Part shown: in pieces, positions 40,392 to 48,090 of the stretch
Layout: every line of letters begins with the position of its first letter
Numbering within the stretch: the first letter of the stretch is position 1
DNA from: Sporolactobacillus laevolacticus DSM 442
Lineage (GTDB): Bacteria; Bacillota; Bacilli; Bacillales; Sporolactobacillaceae
Assembly: GCF_000497245.1 (NCBI RefSeq)
Contig: NZ_AWTC01000011.1
Location: forward strand, 1 to 64,000
DNA: 64,000 bases
Reading direction: 5' to 3'
Position numbers and translations under genes: made by a program
The notes under the pieces: model-generated
Told to the model about the DNA's origin: nothing
The model's input: the letters and a program-made list of their open reading frames with translations, nothing else
The model's database searches: none

Positions 40392-40409
40392 TCGTTCATA
40401 GCGTTAAAC

Positions 40410-40445
40410 AAGGACTGCGGAGCTAAACGCTCAGCAGTCCCTTTT
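40410..40445. terminator. Bidirectional terminator
   Basis: AAGGACTGCGGAGC pairs with GCTCAGCAGTCCCTT over TAAAC, with a T-run on the plus strand. It lies between convergent genes and overlaps the end of comA. Confidence 0.82.
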
Positions 40446-41034
40446 TGATAGCGTTAACAACGGCGCCAACTCTGGAATCGGCGCCTAATTTTTGCATGAT
40501 GGATGAGATGTGGTATTCGACTGTTCTTTTGCTGATCGACAGCTTTTCGCTAATTTCGGTGGTCGTCATGTCTGCGGCGATCAACTTCAGGATGTCACGT
40601 TCTCTGGGCGTTAATGATTCACTTGGAATGTCAGGATGAAGATTTGGAAATACTTTTTCACCTTGACACACTTGCCTGATCACACTTGCCAGTTTCATGT
40701 TCGACTCTTCTTTTGTGACATAGGCATCTGCGCCAGCCAGCCTGGCCGCCTCTATATATTCATCAAAAGTGTAACCGGAGAGAATGACGATTTTCAGATA
40801 GGCTCGTGTTTTTTTGATACGCCTTGTCAGATCAATCCCGTTGGTATTTTTAAGCCGAACATCCAGAACGAGAACATCGGGAGGATCTGACTGAATGATT
40901 TGTTCAAGATTTATAGGATCGGACAATGCGTTCATCACATGGAAATCTGCTTCCTTTTCAAGTAATTCTTTTAACCCCATGAGCATGAGTAGGTGATCGT
41001 CCACTAAAATGATGTTAATTGTCACGTTCTTCAT
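40423..41034 (-). CDS. comA: ComA-like response regulator
   Basis: 204 residues. Receiver domain: acidic pocket Asp12/Asp13 (LVDDHLL), phospho-acceptor Asp58 (VLVLDVRL), Lys in YVTKEES. C-terminal LuxR/NarL helix-turn-helix: SLTPRERDILKLIAADMTTT and EISEKLSISKRTVEYHISSI. It is the output regulator of the ComX-type quorum-sensing system; ComP should phosphorylate it. ATG 41034 overlaps the comP end by 20 bases, so the genes are coupled. In Bacillus, ComA activates surfactin and competence genes; targets here are unknown. The call rests on the operon as well as sequence. Confidence 0.85.
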   Translation of the reverse strand: MKNVTINIILVDDHLLMLMGLKELLEKEADFHVMNALSDPINLEQIIQSDPPDVLVLDVRLKNTNGIDLTRRIKKTRAYLKIVILSGYTFDEYIEAARLAGADAYVTKEESNMKLASVIRQVCQGEKVFPNLHPDIPSESLTPRERDILKLIAADMTTTEISEKLSISKRTVEYHISSIMQKLGADSRVGAVVNAIKKGLLSV

Positions 41035-43114
41035 TCCAATCCAAAGGCAATGTGATGTGAATCTTTGTGCCTCTCCCAAGTGCTGAATGAATCTCAAGCA
41101 AGCCACTCAGCTGATCTACGCGTCTTTGAATGGTGGTTAAGCCGATATGATCGGAAAGCGTTTGATTTTGAGTGCTTGAAATGTCAAATCCCTTCCCCTT
41201 ATCACTTACTTTAATAATTAAAAAGTGATCAATGCATTTCAAAGAGACGGTGATTACAGGAGACGCCGAATGTTTGATGGCATTGTGGAGCAGTTCTTTG
41301 ATGATACGGAAAGCAGCAATTGAAAGTGTTTTGGAAATCATTTTCAGATTTAGCTGGTAGTTTGTATCGATAATCACATTATAGTTCGTCTGAAGTCTTC
41401 TTTTAAGCGACTGAACACTTTGTTCAAGTCCTAAGTCTTCTACCATAAATGGATGCAGCTCACGTGATTTTTCACGGATATCATAGATTCCATTCATCAG
41501 AAATTCTTTGATCTCACGATAGGCAAGGCTATCTATTTGTTGATTCTCATGAAGATTATCGATTTTGTTTTCCAATAGTATAACATTTTGAAGCACTTCA
41601 TCGTGCAAGAAGATAGACAAATTTCGACTTTTTTCATCAATTGCATTCATTAAGACACGATTAAACTGTTCATGTGAATAGGATTGGGTCCGCGTTTCTT
41701 TTAATTCCCTGCCCATCGTTGCTAACTTTTCTGAACTCATCAGTAATTCAAGCGCATTAGACCGAATCCGTTCAAGCAATAAATGTTCTACTTTCCCTAA
41801 CGTTGTTCCATTGATTTTCTGACCGATTAAGATCCATCCTCTATTGGTATTTTTATCATCTAACGTTAGAACGGTCAGCTTTTCATGCGTTTCTCCTGTA
41901 TCAGAATGGCTATTATTCATAAATTGATGTGCCAGATCATTATTTGAAAAGATGCCGGTTTGATAATAGATTTTTGGAATTTGATTTTGTTTCCAAATCA
42001 GGCAGACTCCGTTAATATGGATCGTCTGATGAATGAGTTCTACAATCAGCTTCGCGCAGGTTGTTAGATGCTGCCCATTGAGTACCTTTTGGAGAATATG
42101 TTCTTTTTCTTGGTTGATTTCCCTTGTTTTATCGATTAATGGGCGATGAATTAAATAATCAAACAGTTTGCTAGAAAAGTAGTGAAAAAAAAGAATGGCG
42201 ATCATCAACAGATTGATCGTGAAAAATGCACTTAGTTCGCGATGGAAAAACAAAAAAAACAATCCGTTGGCTAATGCCAGTGAAAGAAGCAGAGAACCGA
42301 GTTTGATTAAAAGCGGAAGCAAACGTAATTTCACATCAATAATCTCCTGACGTGTTAGCAAATAGCTAAGCGAGATTGGAAAGATAATGATGCTGATTAA
42401 ACTGTAATAAAAAGGAACAAAATTTGCCAGGCCAAACAAAATATAGGGAAGCATACTCAAGGCTAGTACAGGCAAAAATGAAAAAATAAGACTTAAGATT
42501 AATATGGTTAACTGGTTTTTAACTTTCGATGAGTTTGACCGAAGCAATAGGAAAAGGAGCATAATATAGGAAATGAGAGACAGGAAAATAAAAAGAATCA
42601 TGATCCAGCGGAACAATCCGGCAAAGGGATTGTTAATTGTATGAAAATTCATAATTGATAGGGCGTAGAGTGCGATAATGAAGACGGTGGCGCATTCTAA
42701 ATAAATATAAAGTTGTTGGAATAGCTTGGGTTTGGTCGTTGACGGAAAGTAAAGAAAAAAGTGAAAAAGGAAAAACGGAGTGATCAGCACTGAAATGATT
42801 TCAATGGGCCGTGCAAGCACATTGTTGAGACCTGATGGGATGGCAGAGCTGATAGCCATCCCAGTAACAAACATGAGATAGAAATAGCGTCTAGTGATGA
42901 TGGAACGCGGTTGCATGACATAGCAATAGATACCGTTGCCGACAAAACAAAAGCCGATCGCCATAATAATCAAATATTGATGCAGCTTTGGAACCGGATC
43001 TGGAAAACTGCTGAAATCTGATTGATTGAGAAATTCGTAAACAAAATAACTATTTATTAAGAGAAAAAATAAAAAAAATAGAGCGGTGGAATATCTGGGT
43101 TTAATGATAACCAT
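41015..43114 (-). CDS. comP: ComP-like membrane histidine kinase
   Basis: 699 residues. Residues about 1-320 hold roughly ten hydrophobic segments, as in ComP, the receptor of the ComX pheromone. The cytoplasmic part has a HisKA_3 dimerisation segment with the phospho-acceptor His near residue 500 (LSIFLHDEVLQN), then RELHPFMVEDLGLEQSVQSL, and an ATPase domain with IIKELLHNAIKHS (N-box), KVSDKGKGFD (G1) and the final GRGTKIHITLPL (G2). A GAF-like region lies before the kinase core. ATG 43114 overlaps the comQ stop (TTG 43120 is an alternative). It should sense the modified ComX peptide outside the cell. Confidence 0.88.
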   Translation of the reverse strand: MVIIKPRYSTALFFLFFLLINSYFVYEFLNQSDFSSFPDPVPKLHQYLIIMAIGFCFVGNGIYCYVMQPRSIITRRYFYLMFVTGMAISSAIPSGLNNVLARPIEIISVLITPFFLFHFFLYFPSTTKPKLFQQLYIYLECATVFIIALYALSIMNFHTINNPFAGLFRWIMILFIFLSLISYIMLLFLLLRSNSSKVKNQLTILILSLIFSFLPVLALSMLPYILFGLANFVPFYYSLISIIIFPISLSYLLTRQEIIDVKLRLLPLLIKLGSLLLSLALANGLFFLFFHRELSAFFTINLLMIAILFFHYFSSKLFDYLIHRPLIDKTREINQEKEHILQKVLNGQHLTTCAKLIVELIHQTIHINGVCLIWKQNQIPKIYYQTGIFSNNDLAHQFMNNSHSDTGETHEKLTVLTLDDKNTNRGWILIGQKINGTTLGKVEHLLLERIRSNALELLMSSEKLATMGRELKETRTQSYSHEQFNRVLMNAIDEKSRNLSIFLHDEVLQNVILLENKIDNLHENQQIDSLAYREIKEFLMNGIYDIREKSRELHPFMVEDLGLEQSVQSLKRRLQTNYNVIIDTNYQLNLKMISKTLSIAAFRIIKELLHNAIKHSASPVITVSLKCIDHFLIIKVSDKGKGFDISSTQNQTLSDHIGLTTIQRRVDQLSGLLEIHSALGRGTKIHITLPLDWNEERDN

Positions 43115-44054
43115 CTCCAAGAAAATTGATCAAGTTAAATAAGGCGGTCTTCTTTTTGCTTGTTTGTTGATACTCTTTTAACATTTTGATCGCTTTATTT
43201 AAATAGACTTTTGAGAGAATCGTGCAGTAATCGATTGCGCCTGATTTCTGGATGTATTCTCGAATCATCTTGAGTTTGCCTTGATCCTTGATTGAATGGA
43301 CAGATCTCATTTGATTAAGTAGCCAGTTCCCATCCTTCGATTGGCTGGCTTCCATCGCTTTAATCAGTGGCAGTGTCGCTTTGTTTTCGATTATATCATT
43401 CTTTGTATCATTAAAAATGTCATTTATGTCATTTCTAATCTGACCGGAATTACCAATCAATGTTGCGACTTGATCCCAAAAGAGGTAGTCTTCCTGTTGA
43501 TTCAATTGAAAAACAAGCCTGGTCAGTGACACTGACTTTAGGCTGATCAGGTTGAAATAGTCTTCCTCATTTGGCATGTGTTCCGGACGAAACGTAAAAG
43601 ATAAATCCAGCACTTGGCCACGAGCGGCCCTACGCAATTGATTCATTACCGATGGAAGTGCATGTTTGTTGTACTGGTCGATTAAGTGAAGGCTTTCCAT
43701 CAATAGAACACTAGATAAAGTGACTGCCTGCGATTGAGATAACTTTGTCAGAATGTCACCATTAGGATCCTGATCCGTTAAATCATCCAAAATATCTGTC
43801 GCCAAAATCAGCCCTTCAACTGCCGCAGAACAAGCGATCCGTGCAGTTTCTCGGTCAGATCCATCATCAAAAATCGAGGATACATAATAGTTGAATTCGG
43901 CCCATGTGAATACCGCGTCATCATTAAAAATCTTCCCTTTTAGCATCAAAAGAGAAGAAATGTGTTTCATTGTTTCATGGTTGAGATCACACTGATGTAA
44001 ATATGCTTTAATAAATTGTCTGATTTTTTCTCTGACGAGATCACGTTTTGTCAT
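43101..44054 (-). CDS. comQ: ComQ-like isoprenyl transferase for ComX
   Basis: 317 residues, a divergent member of the trans-prenyltransferase fold. The first Asp-rich motif is LDDLTD (residues 89-94); the second region is NDINDIFNDTKNDI. FDDGSDRETARIACSAAVEG and RRAARGQVLDLSF also resemble ComQ. It should attach a geranyl or farnesyl group to the conserved Trp of ComX and release the mature pheromone. ATG 44054 overlaps the comX stop (ATGA), giving coupled translation; ATG 44060 is also in frame. It differs strongly from the ordinary polyprenyl synthase at 16565. Confidence 0.88.
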   Translation of the reverse strand: MTKRDLVREKIRQFIKAYLHQCDLNHETMKHISSLLMLKGKIFNDDAVFTWAEFNYYVSSIFDDGSDRETARIACSAAVEGLILATDILDDLTDQDPNGDILTKLSQSQAVTLSSVLLMESLHLIDQYNKHALPSVMNQLRRAARGQVLDLSFTFRPEHMPNEEDYFNLISLKSVSLTRLVFQLNQQEDYLFWDQVATLIGNSGQIRNDINDIFNDTKNDIIENKATLPLIKAMEASQSKDGNWLLNQMRSVHSIKDQGKLKMIREYIQKSGAIDYCTILSKVYLNKAIKMLKEYQQTSKKKTALFNLINFLGDGYH

Positions 44055-44221
44055 GCCCATTGGATAGCTGAAATGTTCCCCTTTTTCTCTTTACCAATCG
44101 TTTCTTCAAGAACTGAGTAAACATCCGAGTCTAGACCAGCTCCTGCAACTGCCAATTCCGTTGAATTAATTTGAATACCGCCTGCAAATTCCTGGACAAT
44201 TTCCCACAACTTTTGATTCAT
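44051..44221 (-). CDS. comX: ComX-like pheromone precursor
   Basis: 56 residues, found only by reading the gap upstream of comQ. ATG 44221 follows a strong GAAGGAGGG. The peptide starts MNQKLWEIVQEFAGGIQINS, is acidic in the middle (GLDSDVYSVLEETIGKEKKG) and ends GNISAIQWA. A Trp near the C-terminus is the residue that ComQ prenylates in known ComX peptides; here it is the next-to-last residue. The size, position beside comQ and ATGA overlap with comQ make this call strong even though ComX sequences hardly align. Unlike the known order comQ-comX-comP-comA, comX is first. Confidence 0.87.
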   Translation of the reverse strand: MNQKLWEIVQEFAGGIQINSTELAVAGAGLDSDVYSVLEETIGKEKKGNISAIQWA

Positions 44222-44248
44222 TTCTTTCCCTCCTTCAAATTTTAATTC

Positions 44249-44277
44249 AATATACCTATTTCAACATATTCAGACAA
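44249..44277 (-). promoter_or_regulatory. Promoter of the comXQPA operon
   Basis: On the minus strand TTGTCT (44272-44277) and TATATT (44249-44254) are exactly 17 bases apart, and transcription would start about 20 bases before the comX ribosome site. A TTGCGG half-site (44330-44335), as found in ComA boxes, lies further upstream; autoregulation is possible but unproven. Confidence 0.65.
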
Positions 44278-44484
44278 AATTCCTTTTAAAAAATAAAAGA
44301 AATATTTTTTATTTTCGCTTTGCGGAAAATACGGATTTCAAAAATGAATGGGTAGAGTATATTACCAATTAGGGGAGTAATAATGAATGAATTCGGTAAA
44401 TAAAATAGAGCAGATACGTCGTGAACACTAATAGAAGAATTGATAATAACACACGGGTTATTGAATATGAGCGGGGGGATCTCA

Positions 44485-44691
44485 ATGTCTGCATATGAAC
44501 ATTATTCGGCAACATATTTGACTGGATTATATCATTCAATAAAACAGAACATTGAAAATGGATTCTTATCAAATGCTATGGTACAAGAATTGAATTTGAT
44601 CGCTGAAGCGGTTAGCAAACAAGGCGTCGTTATCCTTGAAGAACGACGGGCATTTAGGCCTTTTACGGAGTGCAAAATAAAATTACATTAA
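44485..44691 (+). CDS. Small hypothetical protein, 68 residues, divergent from comX
   Basis: ATG 44485 follows GGGGGGATC at a good distance and the gene ends just before a strong terminator, so it is likely real. The product begins MSAYEHYSATYLTGLYHSIK, is probably helical (QNIENGFLSNAMVQELNLIA) and has a basic tail (FRPFTECKIKLH). It is soluble. I do not recognise it; it is not DegQ or a Spo0E phosphatase (no SQELD motif). As a small gene divergent from the quorum-sensing operon it is a candidate for ComA control or for a role in that circuit; this is inference. Confidence 0.65.
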   Translation: MSAYEHYSATYLTGLYHSIKQNIENGFLSNAMVQELNLIAEAVSKQGVVILEERRAFRPFTECKIKLH

Positions 44692-44710
44692 TAATTGCAT
44701 CAGTGTATTG

Positions 44711-44737
44711 CGGCGGCGCAAAAGCCGCCGTTTTTTT
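44711..44737 (+). terminator. Terminator of the small gene 44485-44691
   Basis: CGGCGGC pairs with GCCGCCG over GCAAAA, followed by seven T. Confidence 0.9.
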
Positions 44738-44759
44738 ATAGATGCGAGAGGAGAATTTT

Positions 44760-45461
44760 TTGAAAAAAAGATATAAGTATCTCATTGTTGGTTTTGGAGT
44801 CATTCTGGTCTTTTCCCTTAGCATGATCTATCTTTATCTGTTCCATGGCTTTCACGACAATCAATTATTTACCGGTGATGCAGATCATGATCGTATGATC
44901 AATCAGTTTGACGCAGATGCAGATGGAGATGGAATTGCCAATTTAAAAGATCATGATGCAAATAATAATGGCAGATCAAATATGCAGGACATTGTGTCCG
45001 GAGCCAAACGTTTAACAGGCGTGCTCTATGATCCTCTGAAAGGAGGGCATGGAAATATTGGCGGACGAATGGGTTTTATCGTTTGTATTGATGTGCCGAG
45101 GATAGCTTACGCTGATGCAGGGATTTATTTGGATCAGCTGATGAAAGACGATTATGAGAGACATCCGGATCATTATCAGACTCAGAAGGGCACCAATACA
45201 CCTGCCACCCCTTATTTCTATCGCCGAGTCCGTAATGTCTATGATTATGCAAAGGCAAACAAGATGCTGATCAGAAAAGCGGGAACGCCAAAGGTTGGGG
45301 ACATTGTTTTCTACAGCAGATATCATGCGACTCTTGTTGTCGGTGTTCATTCCGATGGAACTTATGATGAGGTAGAGGCGCATCCCAAGCTTATTTTTGT
45401 TCAAGAACACAAGCATAAAAAATGGCGGCCAAAAGATGTCGCAAGACTCCTGAAACAATAG
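44760..45461 (+). CDS. Membrane-anchored protein with calcium-binding (thrombospondin type 3-like) repeats and DUF1287-like domain
   Basis: 233 residues from TTG 44760, six bases after GAGAGGAG (ATG 44742 is in frame but precedes that site). One N-terminal membrane segment (YLIVGFGVILVFSLSMIYLY) is followed by Asp-rich repeats DADHDRMINQFDADADGDGI and KDHDANNNGRSNMQD, the calcium-binding pattern of type 3 repeats. The rest (about 75-233) resembles DUF1287: VLYDP near its start, then a CIDVPRIAY segment with a Cys, VGDIVFYSRYHATLVVGVHS and a His (EAHPKLIFV). That arrangement suggests an NlpC/P60-like Cys-His hydrolase outside the cell. The domain call is tentative. Confidence 0.68.
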   Translation: MKKRYKYLIVGFGVILVFSLSMIYLYLFHGFHDNQLFTGDADHDRMINQFDADADGDGIANLKDHDANNNGRSNMQDIVSGAKRLTGVLYDPLKGGHGNIGGRMGFIVCIDVPRIAYADAGIYLDQLMKDDYERHPDHYQTQKGTNTPATPYFYRRVRNVYDYAKANKMLIRKAGTPKVGDIVFYSRYHATLVVGVHSDGTYDEVEAHPKLIFVQEHKHKKWRPKDVARLLKQ

Positions 45462-45576
45462 GGTAGAACGAGTTGAAAAAATGAATAGAACAAGTGAAAA
45501 TAAAAAATGTAAGGTCACAATAGGTTTTGGTGTGATCTTTTATTTTTAGGGAATTAACTAGAATAAGGGGGGAACC

Positions 45577-46398
45577 ATGAAAACTCTATATGTATCTGAT
45601 TTAGACGGTACACTGCTCAGTCGAGATGCCCATGTGTCCGACTTTAGCAAGGTTGCCATAAATCAATTGGTTAAACGTGGCATGAGCTTTTCCTACGCAA
45701 CTGCCCGATCGCTGACTTCAGCTTCCATCGTTTCTAACGGTATTGCTACAACAACGCCTGTGATCATTTACAATGGTGTTTTTATTATTGATCCAGGAAC
45801 ATGTAAGATTCTTAACTCAACTATGTTTTCAGGACAAGAAGCAGCAAAAGCTGCCTCAATTTTTACAGAAAATCAGATATATCCGCTTGTTTACGCTTTT
45901 GTTGATGGAAAAGAGTGCGTCACTTGGTTGAAAGGGTCCGAGAATGCGGGTATGCTGCATTACATGAATTCAAGAAGCGGTGACAAGAGATTCCGCTCAG
46001 TAAATCATGTTATGGATCTTTTTGAAGGTGAAATTTTTTATTTGACAGCAATCGGTGAACGAAGCCAGTTAGAATCGATAAATGAACAGTTCAGCATAGA
46101 CCAGAATTATCGATGTATCCTTCAGAGAGAATTGAATCGAGAAGAGTACTGGTTCGAAGTAATGCCTCAACAAGCTTCTAAAGCGGAAGCAATCGTGCGC
46201 TTGAAACAGTTGCTTGGGTTTGATAAAGTGATTGCTTTTGGAGACGGTCTGAATGACCTGCCAATGTTTGAGATTTCAGATGAAGCTTATGCGGTTGATA
46301 ATGCTGTTCTTGAATTGAAGAAGCAGGCGACCGGAGTCATTGCTTCAAATGATCAAGACGGTGTTGCAAGATGGTTGCTGGCTAATTTTAAGCCATAA
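45577..46398 (+). CDS. Cof-type HAD-superfamily phosphatase
   Basis: 273 residues. Motif I is VSDLDGTLLS (Asp8, Asp10), motif II follows in SYATARS, motif III has the Lys of QQASKAEAIVRL and motif IV is AFGDGLNDLPMFE. A C2-type cap lies between. It is distinct in sequence from the HAD gene at 9461. AAGGGGGGAA precedes ATG 45577. Substrate unknown; sugar phosphates or flavin nucleotides are typical for the family. Confidence 0.88.
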   Translation: MKTLYVSDLDGTLLSRDAHVSDFSKVAINQLVKRGMSFSYATARSLTSASIVSNGIATTTPVIIYNGVFIIDPGTCKILNSTMFSGQEAAKAASIFTENQIYPLVYAFVDGKECVTWLKGSENAGMLHYMNSRSGDKRFRSVNHVMDLFEGEIFYLTAIGERSQLESINEQFSIDQNYRCILQRELNREEYWFEVMPQQASKAEAIVRLKQLLGFDKVIAFGDGLNDLPMFEISDEAYAVDNAVLELKKQATGVIASNDQDGVARWLLANFKP

Positions 46399-46447
46399 GA
46401 ATTTTTTTATAGATTGTTAAAAATAAGTGTTAATGGAGGGAATTTCA

Positions 46448-46804
46448 ATGGAGTGCGATTGGATTGATGATTATTGTTTAGCGAAGAAGGGGGCGGAAAT
46501 GGATTATAAAGAAGAATGGCAGGCGTATCGATACATGATTCGAGGAAAAATGTTCGCCATGCGTGGCGGAGATAAAGAAAGTAAGCCGATTATTACGGTA
46601 AAATTATTGCCTGAATTTGGTGCTCGCTTGAGAGAAGAATATGAAGCAATTGTTCCAGGGTACTATATGAACAAGCTGCATTGGAATTCCCTGTATCTTG
46701 AATCAGCTGTATCTGAAAAGGTCTTGATGGCAATGTTAGATCAAGGTTATGAGCTTGTGCTTCATTCACTGAGTAAAAAAGTTCAGCAAGAGATTAGCGG
46801 TTAA
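46448..46804 (+). CDS. MmcQ/YjbR-family protein
   Basis: 118 residues from ATG 46448, after GGAGGG. The middle contains EWQAYRYMIRGKMFAMRGGD, then PIITVKLLPEFGARLREEYE, VPGYYMNKLHWNSLYLESAV and MLDQGYELVLHSLSKKVQQE, which fit the CyaY-like fold of the MmcQ/YjbR family (P-G-Y-x-M-N-K-x-H-W-x-S is the hallmark). Usually annotated as DNA-binding; its role is not established. The next gene begins 283 bases later after an AT-rich gap with no clear signal. Confidence 0.88.
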   Translation: MECDWIDDYCLAKKGAEMDYKEEWQAYRYMIRGKMFAMRGGDKESKPIITVKLLPEFGARLREEYEAIVPGYYMNKLHWNSLYLESAVSEKVLMAMLDQGYELVLHSLSKKVQQEISG

Positions 46805-47087
46805 TATTTGAGAATGGCATGAGGCGTTTTTTTTACTTTTTCTCGATAATTAGACAGAGATATAATGAAAATCATGCTGATCTATGCAAATATTTTCTCT
46901 TGTCTTTTCTCTACTTCAGTTTATAATTGTTATTAGTAGCATGGTTTCTTTTTGTCCTTTTACAGGGTACAAAGACCTAGTTAATTTGTATCTATATTCT
47001 TTTGTTAACTAGCGTCTGGTTGCATCTATGGATGAATACCGATACGATGGTCGGTGTCCAGTATTTGATGAGAAAGGGTGGTATTTG

Positions 47088-47465
47088 GTGACCAAAGTAC
47101 TCATCGTTGATGATTCAAAGTTTTCACAGAAAATTACATATTCCTTTTTAAACCAATATTTAGAAGATGCAGAGTTTGAATTCGCCAGTGACGGTGAAGA
47201 AGGATTGAATAAATTTACAGAGAATCGACCTGATTATATGATTGTCGATTTGTTAATGCCAAAATTGCGCGGACAAGATCTCATTGAAAAAGCAAAGCAA
47301 GTTGATCGAGAAGCGAATGTTATTGTTTTATCTGCTGATGTCCAGAATCGGGTACGTGAGGTTGTCGAAAAAATGGGTGTTTTATCTTTTATCAACAAGC
47401 CGCTTGATGACAAGAAGGCGAAAAAGATATGTGACATCATAGGGAATGGTGCTCGTGGCCAATAA
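47088..47465 (+). CDS. Single-domain response regulator (CheY-like)
   Basis: 125 residues from GTG 47088, which has AAAGGGTGG upstream; the longer frame from 47028 lacks a site. A receiver domain only: KVLIVDDSKFSQK (acidic pair), DYMIVDLLMPKLRG with phospho-acceptor Asp54, VIVLSADV (switch Thr replaced by Ser) and FINKPLD (Lys). No output domain. It overlaps the CheC gene and is followed by PAS-GGDEF, so it probably passes a phosphorylation signal to this module. The sensor kinase is not in the window. Confidence 0.88.
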   Translation: MTKVLIVDDSKFSQKITYSFLNQYLEDAEFEFASDGEEGLNKFTENRPDYMIVDLLMPKLRGQDLIEKAKQVDREANVIVLSADVQNRVREVVEKMGVLSFINKPLDDKKAKKICDIIGNGARGQ

Positions 47466-48084
47466 AATCAGCAGAGAAGATATCCTAACCGAATTATTTA
47501 ATATCGGTGTAGGACAAGCAGCCAGCACACTGTCCGATATTATCGATAAACAAATCGGATTAACCATTCCAGAAGTGAAAATCCTTGATGCAGCTAAAGC
47601 CAAGGTTGAGTTGAATAAGTACCTGTTGCAGGTTGCCGAGGGAGCGGTAATGGTATCTTCAATTTCTTTTGATAGTCAATTGGAAGGAAAGGTCAGCCTG
47701 CTTTTTCCCGCGGACAAAATGCATCACTTTATAGATCTATGTCTTCATGAAACGCATGTTGAAACTGAGAATACTCTGGAGTTCAATGATATTGATTTTG
47801 ATACCATTAAAGAAATTGGTAACATTGTGATCAATTCTATTATCGGAGAGCTTAGCAACACTGTGAACATTCCTGTAGAGTATACACTGCCTGAGGTTGA
47901 TGTTCTGAATAATGCTAGCGCAGACCATTTTGTCGACTCAGAGGAGTATCGGCTTGTGCTGATGATGTTCTTGGCCTTTGACATTGAAGAAACGGAAATT
48001 GCCGGGGCTATTGTCATCAATATGACCTTGAAGTCTCTGGATGACATTCTGAATACGATTGACAGACTGTATAACGGAAGCTGA
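47455..48084 (+). CDS. CheC-like phosphatase
   Basis: 209 residues from GTG 47455 (ATG 47446 is an alternative start). Two CheC active-site regions are present: ILTELFNIGVGQAASTLSDI with Glu and Asn, and FDTIKEIGNIVINSIIGELS with Glu and Asn, each followed by a Pro about 20 residues on. CheC/CheX/FliY proteins dephosphorylate CheY-P. Here there are no chemotaxis or flagellar genes nearby; the partner is probably the receiver protein encoded just upstream, whose gene it overlaps. It thus should reset this local signalling module. Confidence 0.87.
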   Translation: MANKISREDILTELFNIGVGQAASTLSDIIDKQIGLTIPEVKILDAAKAKVELNKYLLQVAEGAVMVSSISFDSQLEGKVSLLFPADKMHHFIDLCLHETHVETENTLEFNDIDFDTIKEIGNIVINSIIGELSNTVNIPVEYTLPEVDVLNNASADHFVDSEEYRLVLMMFLAFDIEETEIAGAIVINMTLKSLDDILNTIDRLYNGS

Positions 48085-48090
48085 GTGTAT

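Noticed and set aside
44702-44730. ComA box TTGCGGCGGCGCAA
   Set aside because: The half-sites are only two bases apart and the sequence is part of the terminator stem at 44711-44737.
46805-47087. Riboswitch (cyclic di-GMP) before the receiver-CheC-GGDEF operon
   Set aside because: The AT-rich gap shows none of the conserved GEMM riboswitch core; no stable fold with a terminator was found.
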